This document shows, piece after piece, positions 1 to 7,018 of a DNA stretch of 22,177 nt (position 1 is its first letter; every line of letters starts with the position of its first letter). The stretch is from an uncultured Verrucomicrobia subdivision 3 bacterium (lineage in GTDB: Bacteria; Verrucomicrobiota; Verrucomicrobiia; Limisphaerales; UBA11358), in NCBI GenBank assembly GCA_903861445.1, contig CAIOUK010000089.1:1-22177 (forward strand). Direction: 5' to 3'. Under the pieces are notes generated by a model. The model saw only the letters and a program-made list of their open reading frames with translations. It had not been told where the DNA came from and did no database searches. The position numbers and the translations under genes were made by a program.

Positions 1-852
1 AACGTCGTGGACGATTTGGAAATGGGCATCACCCACGTCATTCGCGGCGAAGATCATTTGAGCAACACCGCCAAGCACATTGCGCTCTTCCGCGCGTTCG
101 GCGTCGAGCCGCCCAAGTATGCGCACATCCCGCTCATCCTGAACGCCGACGGTTCCAAGATGAGCAAGCGCGACAAGGGCGCGTCGCTCACCAGCTATCT
201 CGACGATGGTTTTCTGGCCGAAGCTGTGAACAATTATCTCTGCCTCCTCGGCTGGTCGCCCAAGGACAATCTGGAAAAAATGCCGCTCGCCGACGTCGTC
301 GAACGCTTCGACCTGCCGCAGATTCTCCGGCACAACGCCAAGTTCGATTACGAGAAACTCACCTGGTTGCAGGGCGAATACTGCCGCGAACTCGCGCCCG
401 ACCGTTTCTACGAACTCGGCGTCCACGCGTTTGCCAAGGCCGGAATTGATACGAACAAGCTGGACGTTCACTACGTCAAAGCCGCGCTCGACACCTGTCG
501 CGGCAAGATCAAGACCTTCGCCGAACTGCCCGCGTATGCCGGCTTTTATTTCAACGACGAAATTGTTTACGACGCCGAAGCCGTCAAAAAAGATTTCGTG
601 CCGGAGAACAAACCGCGACTGGAAAAACTCCGCGATGCCTTTGCTCACGCGCCCGCGTTCAACGCGGAGACGCTGGAAGCCACGCTCAAGGAAACCGCTA
701 AGACGCTGGGCGTGAAAGCTGGCGTGCTGGTGCATCCGTGCCGCTTGGCCGTGACCGGCAAAACCTCCGGCCCCAGCCTCTACCACCTGCTCCAAGTCCT
801 CGGCAAAGAACGCGTCATGGCGAGGATTGAGAAGATGCTGAGAAGTTTTTGA
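1..852 (+). CDS. gltX: Glutamyl-tRNA synthetase, C-terminal part (5' truncated by window edge)
   Basis: Class I aminoacyl-tRNA synthetase that charges tRNA-Glu in the cytoplasm. The reading frame is open from base 1 and ends at TGA 850-852, leaving about 283 residues of an enzyme that is usually 470-510 long. The N-terminal half with the HIGH motif is outside the window. The visible part starts in the catalytic domain (VIRGEDHLSNT) and carries the KMSKS-type loop as SKMSKRDKG, followed by GFLAEAVNNYLCLLGWSP, typical of bacterial GluRS. The rest is the helical anticodon-binding region, ending in the family-like SGPSLYHLLQVLGKERV segment. A GTG at base 7 is not a real start, since homology continues upstream of it. 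A discriminating or non-discriminating enzyme (tRNA-Gln mischarging) cannot be told apart from this half. Identity is secure. Confidence 0.95.
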   Translation, partial: NVVDDLEMGITHVIRGEDHLSNTAKHIALFRAFGVEPPKYAHIPLILNADGSKMSKRDKGASLTSYLDDGFLAEAVNNYLCLLGWSPKDNLEKMPLADVVERFDLPQILRHNAKFDYEKLTWLQGEYCRELAPDRFYELGVHAFAKAGIDTNKLDVHYVKAALDTCRGKIKTFAELPAYAGFYFNDEIVYDAEAVKKDFVPENKPRLEKLRDAFAHAPAFNAETLEATLKETAKTLGVKAGVLVHPCRLAVTGKTSGPSLYHLLQVLGKERVMARIEKMLRSF

Positions 853-863
853 GATTTCAGAAA

Positions 864-1301
864 ATGGAAGACGAACCATCAATCTCGATAGGCCCGCTGA
901 AGATTTGGGTTTCAGGTCGCCAGTTTCCAGATCACCAAGATTACTGGGATGGAAATTGGCTGAATTGCACAGCTCTTTGTGAAGGCGCAGGTTCTCGTGT
1001 GCAAGTCAGCGGTGCATTCATCCATCTTGGAGAGCTTAAGAAGTGGCAAGAAGGTTTGCAGGAATTCTATTCCAAACTTGAAGGCGATGTTGAGCTACCA
1101 ACAATAGAGCCTACGCTCGGTGTTAAGATTAAGGCTCGGAAGTCCGGAACTGGTCATTTGGATTGCGAGATCGACATTACAGGTGAACAAATCTCAGAAA
1201 GACATAATTTCCTTTTTGACATTGACCAGTCCTATCTGCCCGGTTTGCTCTCGCAGTTAGCTACCGTCTTGCACGAATATCCAATTCGTGGAACAAAATA
1301 A
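864..1301 (+). CDS. Small WapI/DUF6228-like (immunity-type) protein
   Basis: A 145-residue soluble protein, 11 nt after the gltX stop on the same strand. I chose ATG 864 because the only earlier option, a TTG at 849, overlaps the gltX stop. No signal peptide or membrane segment is visible. The N-terminal part has FPDHQDYWDGNWL, then a helix-like SGAFIHLGELKKWQEGLQEF, an acidic IEPTLGVKIKA strand and a late DIDQSYLPGLLSQL. From memory this order (DYWDGNWL, then an acidic helix, then EP.L, then DQ..L) matches the WapI/DUF6228 group, some members of which are immunity proteins against contact-dependent toxins. No toxin gene is adjacent. The gene is visibly more AT-rich than gltX, which fits acquisition by transfer, and it borders a repeat-rich stretch. 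It is probably a real protein; the immunity role is inference only. Confidence 0.6.
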   Translation: MEDEPSISIGPLKIWVSGRQFPDHQDYWDGNWLNCTALCEGAGSRVQVSGAFIHLGELKKWQEGLQEFYSKLEGDVELPTIEPTLGVKIKARKSGTGHLDCEIDITGEQISERHNFLFDIDQSYLPGLLSQLATVLHEYPIRGTK

Positions 1302-1339
1302 GAAACCTCAACCAAGGCCGTCCCCCACCGTGTGCCGTG

Positions 1340-1575
1340 AATCCCAACGGGATTCCATCCTTCAGCCCAGGGTTGCGCGGTCCGAGCCGGACGGGCGAGG
1401 ATTGCGCTACCCTGGGTCATCGTCCCAACAAAATCACAACCCCAACGGGGTTGCATCACCGCGCCGCCGGATTTTTTCAACCCTTTCAGGGTTGTTTCAC
1501 CTCCGCCCGTCCACCCTGCGTAGGCCGACTCCGTCGTCCAACGCCGGGCTGAATGATTAAATCCCTTTGGGATTT
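1340..1575. repeat. Array of short REP-like hairpins
   Basis: Four perfect mini-hairpins of one type occur within 236 bases: AATCCC-AAC-GGGATT (1340-1354), AACCCC-AAC-GGGGTT (1438-1452), CAACCC-TTTCA-GGGTTG (1478-1494) and AAATCCC-TTT-GGGATTT (1559-1575). A wider pair, CCCAGGGT (1366-1373) with ACCCTGGG (1409-1416), sits between the first two. All share a pyrimidine-CCC arm, a 3-5 nt loop and a GGG-purine arm. Similar intergenic hairpin repeats are common in Verrucomicrobia and Planctomycetes genomes, from general knowledge. Some REP families elsewhere are moved by RAYT transposases, but none is encoded here. Confidence 0.75.
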
Positions 1576-1621
1576 CTCATTGCGAAATTGCGTGATTGGC
1601 CTTCGCCTTCGCCACCGTCTT

Positions 1622-1698
1622 TTTGTAGGAGTCGAGGTGACGAGACTCATTATTTTCTTTGCCAGCAGAATGAGACTCCTCACGTCGTCTCCTACAAA
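1622..1698. repeat. 77-nt imperfect inverted repeat (MITE-like)
   Basis: The arms 1622-1650 and 1670-1698 pair over 29 positions with four mismatches around a 19-nt loop (1651-1669). The outer ends are TTTGTAGGAG and CTCCTACAAA. The element codes for nothing. A single RNA strand would form a long stem-loop, and the symmetric ends suggest a non-autonomous mobile element. No target-site duplication is obvious in the flanks. Confidence 0.75.
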
Positions 1699-1779
1699 TC
1701 GGCTTCGCCACGCTGCCAATTTTTGTCACCAAACTGTCATTTGCCAATTCGTCGGCACCCGTCGAGAATACGCGGCTAA

Positions 1780-2874
1780 ATGGCGCGCATCCTTTATAGC
1801 TGCTGCGGTGAAGGTCAGGGACATTCATCGCGCGTGCTCACCCTCACGCGGGTGCTCACGAGCCTTGGCCATGAGGTGAAAATTCTCGCGAGCAACAAGG
1901 CGTTCAAGGTTTTGACTCCCCACCTGCCGGATGTGCGGGAAATTCCCGGGTTCACCTTCGTCTATCAAAATAACCGCGTGGAACTCATCGCGAGTTTTTG
2001 GGGCAACCTGCCGCTGGTGCGCCAGCGCGGACGCGTTGTCCGCGAAATCGTGAAGCTCATCGAGGACTGGCAGCCGCATCTGGCCATCACGGATTTTGAA
2101 CCATTCCTGCCGCGCGCCGCCGAAATCGCCGGGCTGCGCTGCATCAGCTTGGATCATCAGGGCGTCATCCCTTTCTCGCGCCCGCCGTTGCCGCTGGATC
2201 AGCAGATTCCCGCGCTGGCGGCGCGCGCGGTGGTCTGGCTGACGGATTATCACACGGAAGCGCATTTCGCCACGTCGTTCTATTATCCGCCAGTGCCGGC
2301 CGGCGAGCCGGTGGAATTTTTCCCGCCCATCCTCCGCCAAAAAGTTTTGGACATCCAGCCGCGCGACGACGGCCATGTGGTGGTGTATCAAACGAGCAAT
2401 TCATTCACGCGCCTGCCGGAATTGCTCAAGTCGCTGCCCTTTCAATTCAAGGTCTTCGCGTATGAAGACCGCGAGGGCGCGGACGGCAATATCAGCTATT
2501 TTCCGCGGGCGGATGCGCGGTTCATTGAGGAGGTCGGCACCGCGTCCTGGGTATTAACCAACGGCGGCTACACGCTGATGAGTGAGGCGTTGTATCTGGG
2601 CAAGCCAGTATTTTCGCTGCCGGTGGCGTGGCAGTTCGAGCAGTGGCTGAACGCGCATTATCTCCAAGACCTCGACTACGGCCTGATGTGCGACGACCTG
2701 CGGGATTTCCCAGCGAAGATGCAGAAATTTATTGGACAGCTTGGGCGTTACCGCGAAAACATTTCCCGCGAAAAGTTTTTTGGCAACGACCTCGCACTGG
2801 CGCGAATCCTGAAATTTCTGCCGGAGGAAAAAGTGCTTTCAGCTGCCGGGCTTATTCGCCCAGCAGTTGTTTGA
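1780..2874 (+). CDS. GT-B fold glycosyltransferase (UDP-sugar transferase-like)
   Basis: A 364-residue cytoplasmic protein. The N-terminal lobe starts with ARILYSCCGEGQGHSSR (residues 2-18), the Gly-rich loop of GT-B enzymes of the GT1/GT28 type. The C-terminal lobe has VLTNGGYTLMSEALYLGKPV, the nucleotide-sugar binding signature in which a GG turn is followed by E-A-L and GKP. This fits the Glyco_trans_1_3 (MJ1255-like) group. The sugar and acceptor cannot be read from the sequence. No signal peptide or membrane helix is seen, so it probably works on the inner face of the membrane or on soluble acceptors. ATG 1780 is followed at once by the conserved strand, so the start is firm. The last 23 bases overlap tail to tail with the SGNH hydrolase gene on the other strand. 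No other polysaccharide genes are nearby. Confidence 0.85.
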   Translation: MARILYSCCGEGQGHSSRVLTLTRVLTSLGHEVKILASNKAFKVLTPHLPDVREIPGFTFVYQNNRVELIASFWGNLPLVRQRGRVVREIVKLIEDWQPHLAITDFEPFLPRAAEIAGLRCISLDHQGVIPFSRPPLPLDQQIPALAARAVVWLTDYHTEAHFATSFYYPPVPAGEPVEFFPPILRQKVLDIQPRDDGHVVVYQTSNSFTRLPELLKSLPFQFKVFAYEDREGADGNISYFPRADARFIEEVGTASWVLTNGGYTLMSEALYLGKPVFSLPVAWQFEQWLNAHYLQDLDYGLMCDDLRDFPAKMQKFIGQLGRYRENISREKFFGNDLALARILKFLPEEKVLSAAGLIRPAVV

Positions 2875-4372
2875 GCTTCGGTTCCATCGCGTTGGCCCAG
2901 ATCTTATAGCCGGCTTCGTTGGGGTGCAGCGCGTCGGGCATGGTGGCCTTGTCGATGGAACCGTCGTTCAGGACGTATTGCGAGCCGAAGTCGAGATAAA
3001 AAATATTTTTGCCGTCCTCGAGTTTGGCAAGCACCTGATTGATTTCCAGCAACCGGCCGCGTTGCGGGCTGAACGTGTTGCCGCGCGGAAAAATACCGAG
3101 CAGCAAAATCTTGGTGTCCGGCTGGCGCGTGCGAATCTGATTCACGATGGCAACCACGCCTTCGAGAATGTCGTTGTCCGAGAAATCTTTATTGTTGGAG
3201 TTGTTGGTGCCAATCATCACGATGGCGACCTTGGCTTTGATGCCGTCAAGCTGGCCCTGCTCAAAACGCCAGAGAACGTGTTCCGTGCGGTCGCCGCTCA
3301 CGCCCATGTTGATGACCTTGCGTTTGCCGTAAAATTCCTGCCAGACATTTTTACCGCCACCCTCCCAGCCCTGGGTGATGGAGTCGCCGATGAATTCGAT
3401 GTCATAGTTGCCGGGCGCTGCCTTGGCGCGGGTGATGACGGAATCAGTTCGGCCACCTTGATGTTTCACAGGAATGATGGCGCGATTATCATGACTGGCT
3501 GGGGCGGCAGGCGCATTGGCGGCGGCTGGGGCTGCGGCAGGTGTCGGTGCACTGGTAGCAACTGGCATTGGCGTCGCAGCAGGCGTGCTGCTGGCTTTGG
3601 GTGTGGGAGTAAATTTGAAACCGGGAGCCATTCTCACCAGCACGCGCAACCGTTTTGATTCGTAGGAGGCGCCATTTTTGGCAAACGTCCAGTCGGTGGC
3701 TTTGTCGCCCGGCGAATTGCCGATGCCAAGATCGCAGCCGGCACCGCCACCCCGAACCCAACAATTAAAAGCGAAGAGGGTCTGCTTCGCCTCGAAATTA
3801 TGCACCTGCATGGAGCCGTAGTTGCCATTCACAGCCATCGTGTCGCCAAAATCATACGCCTTCGACGAGGCGTTGGGAATATTCAGCGCATTTCCCGCAC
3901 TGTAATTATTAGGCCAGAATTCAATATTGCCCTTGAGGCCGGAACCGGTGGTGATTTCTTTCACGTTTGAGAGCACGTTCAAGTTGGTCACATATTGCTG
4001 GAAAACCGCCTTTGACTCGAAGGTGGGCACGCCGACTTTCCCCGCGTCGTCGGTGAATGCATCCATCGAAACATAGACCCACTGCGACTGGCCGCCCTTG
4101 GTGAGTTCGAGCAGATAAGCAATCCGGTCGAAAGGCGTGGTGATCTGCGCGCTGTTGTTCACATCGTAGGCGACTGTTTTAGCGACCTTGCCAATATCGA
4201 GGTCATAAACCAGTTGATAATCTTTGGCCTCAGGAATGGTGGCCAGAATATCTTGGCTGGTGGCGTTGTCTGTGTTTGTTTCAGCTGCCGGCAGGCTGCC
4301 GCAGAAGAAAAACAGGACCGCCAGGCCGGTAAGCATTTTGCGGATGAAGCAGGGAACAAGGTTTGGTTTCAT
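2852..4372 (-). CDS. Secreted two-domain SGNH/GDSL hydrolase
   Basis: 506 residues from ATG 4372, preferred over an upstream TTG at 4423 because it opens directly into a signal peptide (MKPNLVPCFIRK, then a hydrophobic run to SLPAAE). Residues ~33-255 form a domain I do not recognise, rich in Asn/Gly/aromatics and perhaps a beta-sandwich binding module. Residues ~256-293 are a Pro/Ala/Thr linker. Residues ~294-506 are an SGNH esterase: block I GDSITQGW with the nucleophile near Ser331, block II MGVSGDRTEHV, block III GTNN (residues 388-391) and block V DALHPNE with Asp480 and His483. It resembles PAF-acetylhydrolase-type esterases that deacylate sugars or lipids, probably in the periplasm or outside the cell. 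The actual substrate is unknown. The gene is 62 nt downstream of satP on the same strand, with no clear Shine-Dalgarno sequence. Confidence 0.85.
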   Translation of the reverse strand: MKPNLVPCFIRKMLTGLAVLFFFCGSLPAAETNTDNATSQDILATIPEAKDYQLVYDLDIGKVAKTVAYDVNNSAQITTPFDRIAYLLELTKGGQSQWVYVSMDAFTDDAGKVGVPTFESKAVFQQYVTNLNVLSNVKEITTGSGLKGNIEFWPNNYSAGNALNIPNASSKAYDFGDTMAVNGNYGSMQVHNFEAKQTLFAFNCWVRGGGAGCDLGIGNSPGDKATDWTFAKNGASYESKRLRVLVRMAPGFKFTPTPKASSTPAATPMPVATSAPTPAAAPAAANAPAAPASHDNRAIIPVKHQGGRTDSVITRAKAAPGNYDIEFIGDSITQGWEGGGKNVWQEFYGKRKVINMGVSGDRTEHVLWRFEQGQLDGIKAKVAIVMIGTNNSNNKDFSDNDILEGVVAIVNQIRTRQPDTKILLLGIFPRGNTFSPQRGRLLEINQVLAKLEDGKNIFYLDFGSQYVLNDGSIDKATMPDALHPNEAGYKIWANAMEPKLKQLLGE

Positions 4373-4434
4373 AGGTTTATTTCTGATTTTGGTTTTGGTC
4401 TTGAAATTCTTGATGGTGAACAAAATTTTTCAAG

Positions 4435-5028
4435 TTAATTTTTCACCGCGCCCAGCGGCAGGATAATTTTTCCGGACAACTCATTCAGCACCTGCGCCAG
4501 CCCAGTATAAACCGCCGCCAACCCGCAGAAGATACCTTCGTAGCCGGTGAAATGCTCCAGCGACTCGCCCGCGCCCAGCTTCACTGCGACCAGCAGGAAA
4601 AACAGCACCGACAAGGAACCGAAAACAACCTGCAAGGCGCGGCTCAGCTTGAAGGTGCCAACAAACATCACGGCGGTGAAAATACCCCACATCGCCAGAT
4701 AGGCCGCCAGTGCCTCGGGTTTTGTGGGGGCAATGGTCGGGACAATTTTCGGTAGGACAATCAAAGCGACGAGAGAAAGCCAGAAAAACCCATACGAAAC
4801 AAACGCCGTGGTGGCGAAGGTGTTACCCTTTTTCCATTCCATGATGCCGGCGATGACTTGGGCGGTGCCGCCGTAGCAAAGTCCCATCGCCAGAATCATG
4901 CTGTTGAGTTCGTAAAATCCCGCGTTGTGCAGATTGAGCAAAACGGTCGTCATGCCGAAACCAAGCAAGCCGAGCGGCGCAGGATTGGCGGTAGTGTCCT
5001 TGATAGGCAGGGTGGTGGCTTCGTTCAT
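4435..5028 (-). CDS. satP: Acetate/succinate transporter, GPR1/FUN34/YaaH family
   Basis: A 197-residue inner-membrane protein with six predicted hydrophobic segments. It opens with the family signature NPAPLGLLGFGMTT (from residue 15), followed by NAGFYELNSMILAMGLCYGGTAQVIAGIMEWKKGNTF, the best conserved block of SatP/YaaH transporters. Members carry acetate or succinate with protons. Length and topology match the family (about 190-210 residues). ATG 5028 is the only sensible start. The gene is divergent from rex, with 143 nt between the two start codons. Rex senses NADH/NAD+, so control of an overflow-acid transporter by redox state would be sensible, but no canonical Rex box was found. The exact substrate is inferred from the family. 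Confidence 0.92.
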   Translation of the reverse strand: MNEATTLPIKDTTANPAPLGLLGFGMTTVLLNLHNAGFYELNSMILAMGLCYGGTAQVIAGIMEWKKGNTFATTAFVSYGFFWLSLVALIVLPKIVPTIAPTKPEALAAYLAMWGIFTAVMFVGTFKLSRALQVVFGSLSVLFFLLVAVKLGAGESLEHFTGYEGIFCGLAAVYTGLAQVLNELSGKIILPLGAVKN

Positions 5029-5106
5029 GGATGAATAGAGGTTTGCTTAATTAGGCGTTGAGACGGATTTAGATTGCCTACCTCTACCAAACAGGTCAAG
5101 CCCGAC

Positions 5107-5136
5107 GCGGGGGAAAAATTAATCAAAAATCCCCGC
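5107..5136. promoter_or_regulatory. Palindrome in the satP-rex divergent intergenic region
   Basis: GCGGGGGA (5107-5114) and TCCCCGC (5130-5136) face each other across a 15-nt AT-rich core. This gives a 7-bp dyad with one extra G, between the divergent satP and rex starts. The layout could be an operator. It does not match the known Rex box (TTGTGAA-N6-TTCACAA), so the binding protein is unknown. Confidence 0.3.
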
Positions 5137-5171
5137 TGGCCAGATGTCGGCATCTCGCTTAATTTTCCGGC

Positions 5172-5804
5172 GTGAAAAAGAGCGGTCGCCCTGTCATCCC
5201 CCGCAAAACGATTTATCGGCTTTCGATTTATCTGCGCTGCCTCGCACGGCTGCGCGAAAACAGCATCGGCACGGTTTCCAGCGAGGCGCTGGCCAAAGCC
5301 GCCGGCGTCAAGCCCACGCAGCTCCGCAAAGACCTCGCCTATTTCGGCACCTTCGGCACACGCGGGCTGGGCTACGACGTCAACGAACTGTCTGAAAAGA
5401 TTTCTGATGAACTCGGCACCTCCAGTTTGCAGCCCGTCATTCTTGTGGGCGTCGGCAACCTCGGCCTCGCGTTGCTTTCGTATCGCGGGTTTGAAAAAGA
5501 AGGGTTTGAAATCATCGCCGCCTTTGACGCCGTGCCCAAACGCAAACGCGACAAAGAAATCAAGCAGCCTCTGCTCGGCATGGACAAGCTGCGTCCGTTC
5601 ATCCAGGAACACGCGGTGAAAATGGCCATTCTCTCCGTGCCCGCCGCCGTCGCGCAAGTCGTCGCCAACCAGCTCATTGCCGCCGGCGTGATGGGCATTC
5701 TGAATTTTTCGCCAATTGTTCTCGCCGTGCCGGAAGACGTGATAGTCAACAACGTCAATCTGGCCATTGAACTGGAAAACTTGAGCTATTTCATCCAAGG
5801 CTAA
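5172..5804 (+). CDS. rex: Redox-sensing transcriptional repressor Rex
   Basis: A 210-residue cytoplasmic repressor that releases DNA when NADH rises, controlling fermentation and respiration genes in many bacteria. The N-terminal winged helix is clear (IYRLSIYLRCL, then LAKAAGVKPTQLRKDLAYFGTFGTRGLGYDV, residues ~14-70). The Rossmann domain follows with GVGNLG at 93-98. The end has the family block GILNFSPIVLAVPEDV, then NNVNLAIELENLSYFI, where the domain-swapped helix lies. Length is typical. The start is GTG 5172, placing KKSGRPVIPRKTIYRL at the N-terminus. The gene is divergent from satP and followed 69 nt later by a GAF-domain gene on the same strand. Identity is very secure; its targets here are not known. 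Confidence 0.96.
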   Translation: MKKSGRPVIPRKTIYRLSIYLRCLARLRENSIGTVSSEALAKAAGVKPTQLRKDLAYFGTFGTRGLGYDVNELSEKISDELGTSSLQPVILVGVGNLGLALLSYRGFEKEGFEIIAAFDAVPKRKRDKEIKQPLLGMDKLRPFIQEHAVKMAILSVPAAVAQVVANQLIAAGVMGILNFSPIVLAVPEDVIVNNVNLAIELENLSYFIQG

Positions 5805-5873
5805 ACTCAGCCCGCCGAATCGAGCCGACATTTGGCCATTGATTTTTGCCAGCGCGGGCGAAATAGTCATCCC

Positions 5874-6557
5874 ATGAGTTATCCCGTCCCGGAGAACGAG
5901 GCTAAGCGCATCGCGGCACTCAAGCACTATCAGATTCTCGACAGCGCACCGGAAGCAGCCTACGACGACATCGTGGCCATCGCCGCCTACATCACCGGTT
6001 CGCCGATTGCTGCCGTCTCGCTGATTGATGTGGATCGGCAGTGGTTTAAGGCGAAGGTTGGCCTCGCGAAACCTGCCACGCCGCGAGAACAGGCGTTTTG
6101 CGCGCACACCATTTTACAAACCGAGGTGATGGAAGTCGAGGACGCCGCTGCCGATACGCGCTTTTCCAATAACCCGCTCGTCACCGGCGAGCCGCACATC
6201 CGGTTTTATGCCGGTGCGCCACTGATCACGCCGGACGGCCACGCGCTGGGTTCAGTCTGCATCATTGACCAGAATCCGCGCAAATTAAGTAGCGAGCAAA
6301 AAGACGCCCTGAAAAAACTCGCGCGGCTAGTGATGAACAATCTGGAATTACGCCGCGTCTCCGCCGAACTCGCCGAAGCCATCGCCAACGTCAAAACCCT
6401 TTCCGGGCTGCTGCCGATTTGCAGTTGGTGCAAACAGGTGCGCGATGATCAGGGTTACTGGCATCAAGTCGAAGCCTATCTTAAAAATCACACGGAAGCG
6501 ACCTTCACCCACGGCGTCTGCGCCAAGTGTGCCGAAAAATTTCACAGCGGCACCTGA
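5874..6557 (+). CDS. GAF-domain sensor protein with C-terminal double-CxxC tail
   Basis: 227 residues from ATG 5874. An in-frame TTG at 5832 is less likely, since the family start MSYPVPENEAKRIAALKHYQILDSAPE follows the ATG. Residues ~25-155 form a GAF domain (SLIDVDRQWFKAKVGL, REQAFCAHTI, FYAGAPLITPDGHALGSVCIID). A short helix (157-178) leads to a C-terminal module with C183xxC186 and C216xxC219 around DDQGYWHQVEAYLKNHTEATFTHG. That tail recurs at the ends of PAS/GAF and receiver proteins and could bind a metal, though this is not shown here. There is no catalytic output domain, so it may act through partner proteins. It may be cotranscribed with rex (69-nt gap) and is convergent with rbsD (26-nt gap). 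Confidence 0.85.
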   Translation: MSYPVPENEAKRIAALKHYQILDSAPEAAYDDIVAIAAYITGSPIAAVSLIDVDRQWFKAKVGLAKPATPREQAFCAHTILQTEVMEVEDAAADTRFSNNPLVTGEPHIRFYAGAPLITPDGHALGSVCIIDQNPRKLSSEQKDALKKLARLVMNNLELRRVSAELAEAIANVKTLSGLLPICSWCKQVRDDQGYWHQVEAYLKNHTEATFTHGVCAKCAEKFHSGT

Positions 6558-6583
6558 ACTGTGCCGGAGTTCTTGGCCGTGAA

Positions 6584-6973
6584 TTATCCCGAAATTAAAA
6601 TCGTGTTTGCGTATTGCGTCGTGTCGCCGGTGCGAATCAAGCCGATGGCGTGCGGAACGCGTTTCTTAAAATCCATATGCGGCTCATAAGTCGTCGGCAC
6701 ACCTTTCAGGGCGGCGGCAAATTTTGCGCGCGTGGTGGCGGAGTTAGTTTTCAAAAACTCCTCGGCTTGGTAAGCCTGAGTAAAATGGTGGTTCGCGCGC
6801 ACGGCGGCGATCAGTTGCAGCACCGTCGGCAAATCATCCACGACCGAAACATCCACCGTTTCAATCATCGGCCAGAACGGAAAACCACGATCGGCAATCA
6901 CAAGCGCATTGGTGTGCCGCACACGCGCGAGCAGCGAGAGAATTTGTGGATTCAGAATGCCGTGGTTAATCAT
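6584..6973 (-). CDS. rbsD: RbsD/FucU family sugar pyranase (mutarotase)
   Basis: A 129-residue cytoplasmic enzyme of the family that converts ring forms of ribose or fucose. The sequence follows RbsD closely: MINHGILNPQILSLLARVRH with His20, then VIADRGFP with Asp28, an H-x-x-F-K element at 99-103 and the C-terminal QYANTILISG with Tyr121 and Asn123. These correspond to the family's active-site residues. The usual GHTD motif reads RHTN here, a small departure. No ribose transporter or kinase gene is nearby, so the substrate is open and FucU-like activity is possible. It lies 45 nt downstream of recJ on the same strand and is probably the last gene of that run. The ATG 6973 start matches the family length. 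Confidence 0.88.
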   Translation of the reverse strand: MINHGILNPQILSLLARVRHTNALVIADRGFPFWPMIETVDVSVVDDLPTVLQLIAAVRANHHFTQAYQAEEFLKTNSATTRAKFAAALKGVPTTYEPHMDFKKRVPHAIGLIRTGDTTQYANTILISG

Positions 6974-7018
6974 GCCGGCAGATTATTGGCAACCCCGCCG
7001 ACTGCCAAGCTGCAAAAC

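Larger units (their letters stand above)
1302..1779. other. Gene-free repeat-rich intergenic stretch
   Basis: These 478 bases carry no convincing gene. The open frames crossing it on both strands are short, rich in Pro/Arg/Ser and read through hairpins. The stretch holds an array of small hairpins (1340-1575) and a 77-nt imperfect inverted repeat (1622-1698). The last 80 bases before the glycosyltransferase ATG at 1780 should hold its promoter, but I see no clear -35/-10 pair or strong Shine-Dalgarno sequence. Confidence 0.8.

Noticed and set aside
1288..1879. Several short open frames on both strands between 1288 and 1879
   Set aside because: They read through hairpins and inverted repeats, have repetitive Pro/Arg/Ser composition and show no family match.
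5025..6107. A 360-codon minus-strand open frame opposite rex
   Set aside because: Rex on the other strand is certain; the antisense frame lacks any motif and runs across the rex-GAF gap.
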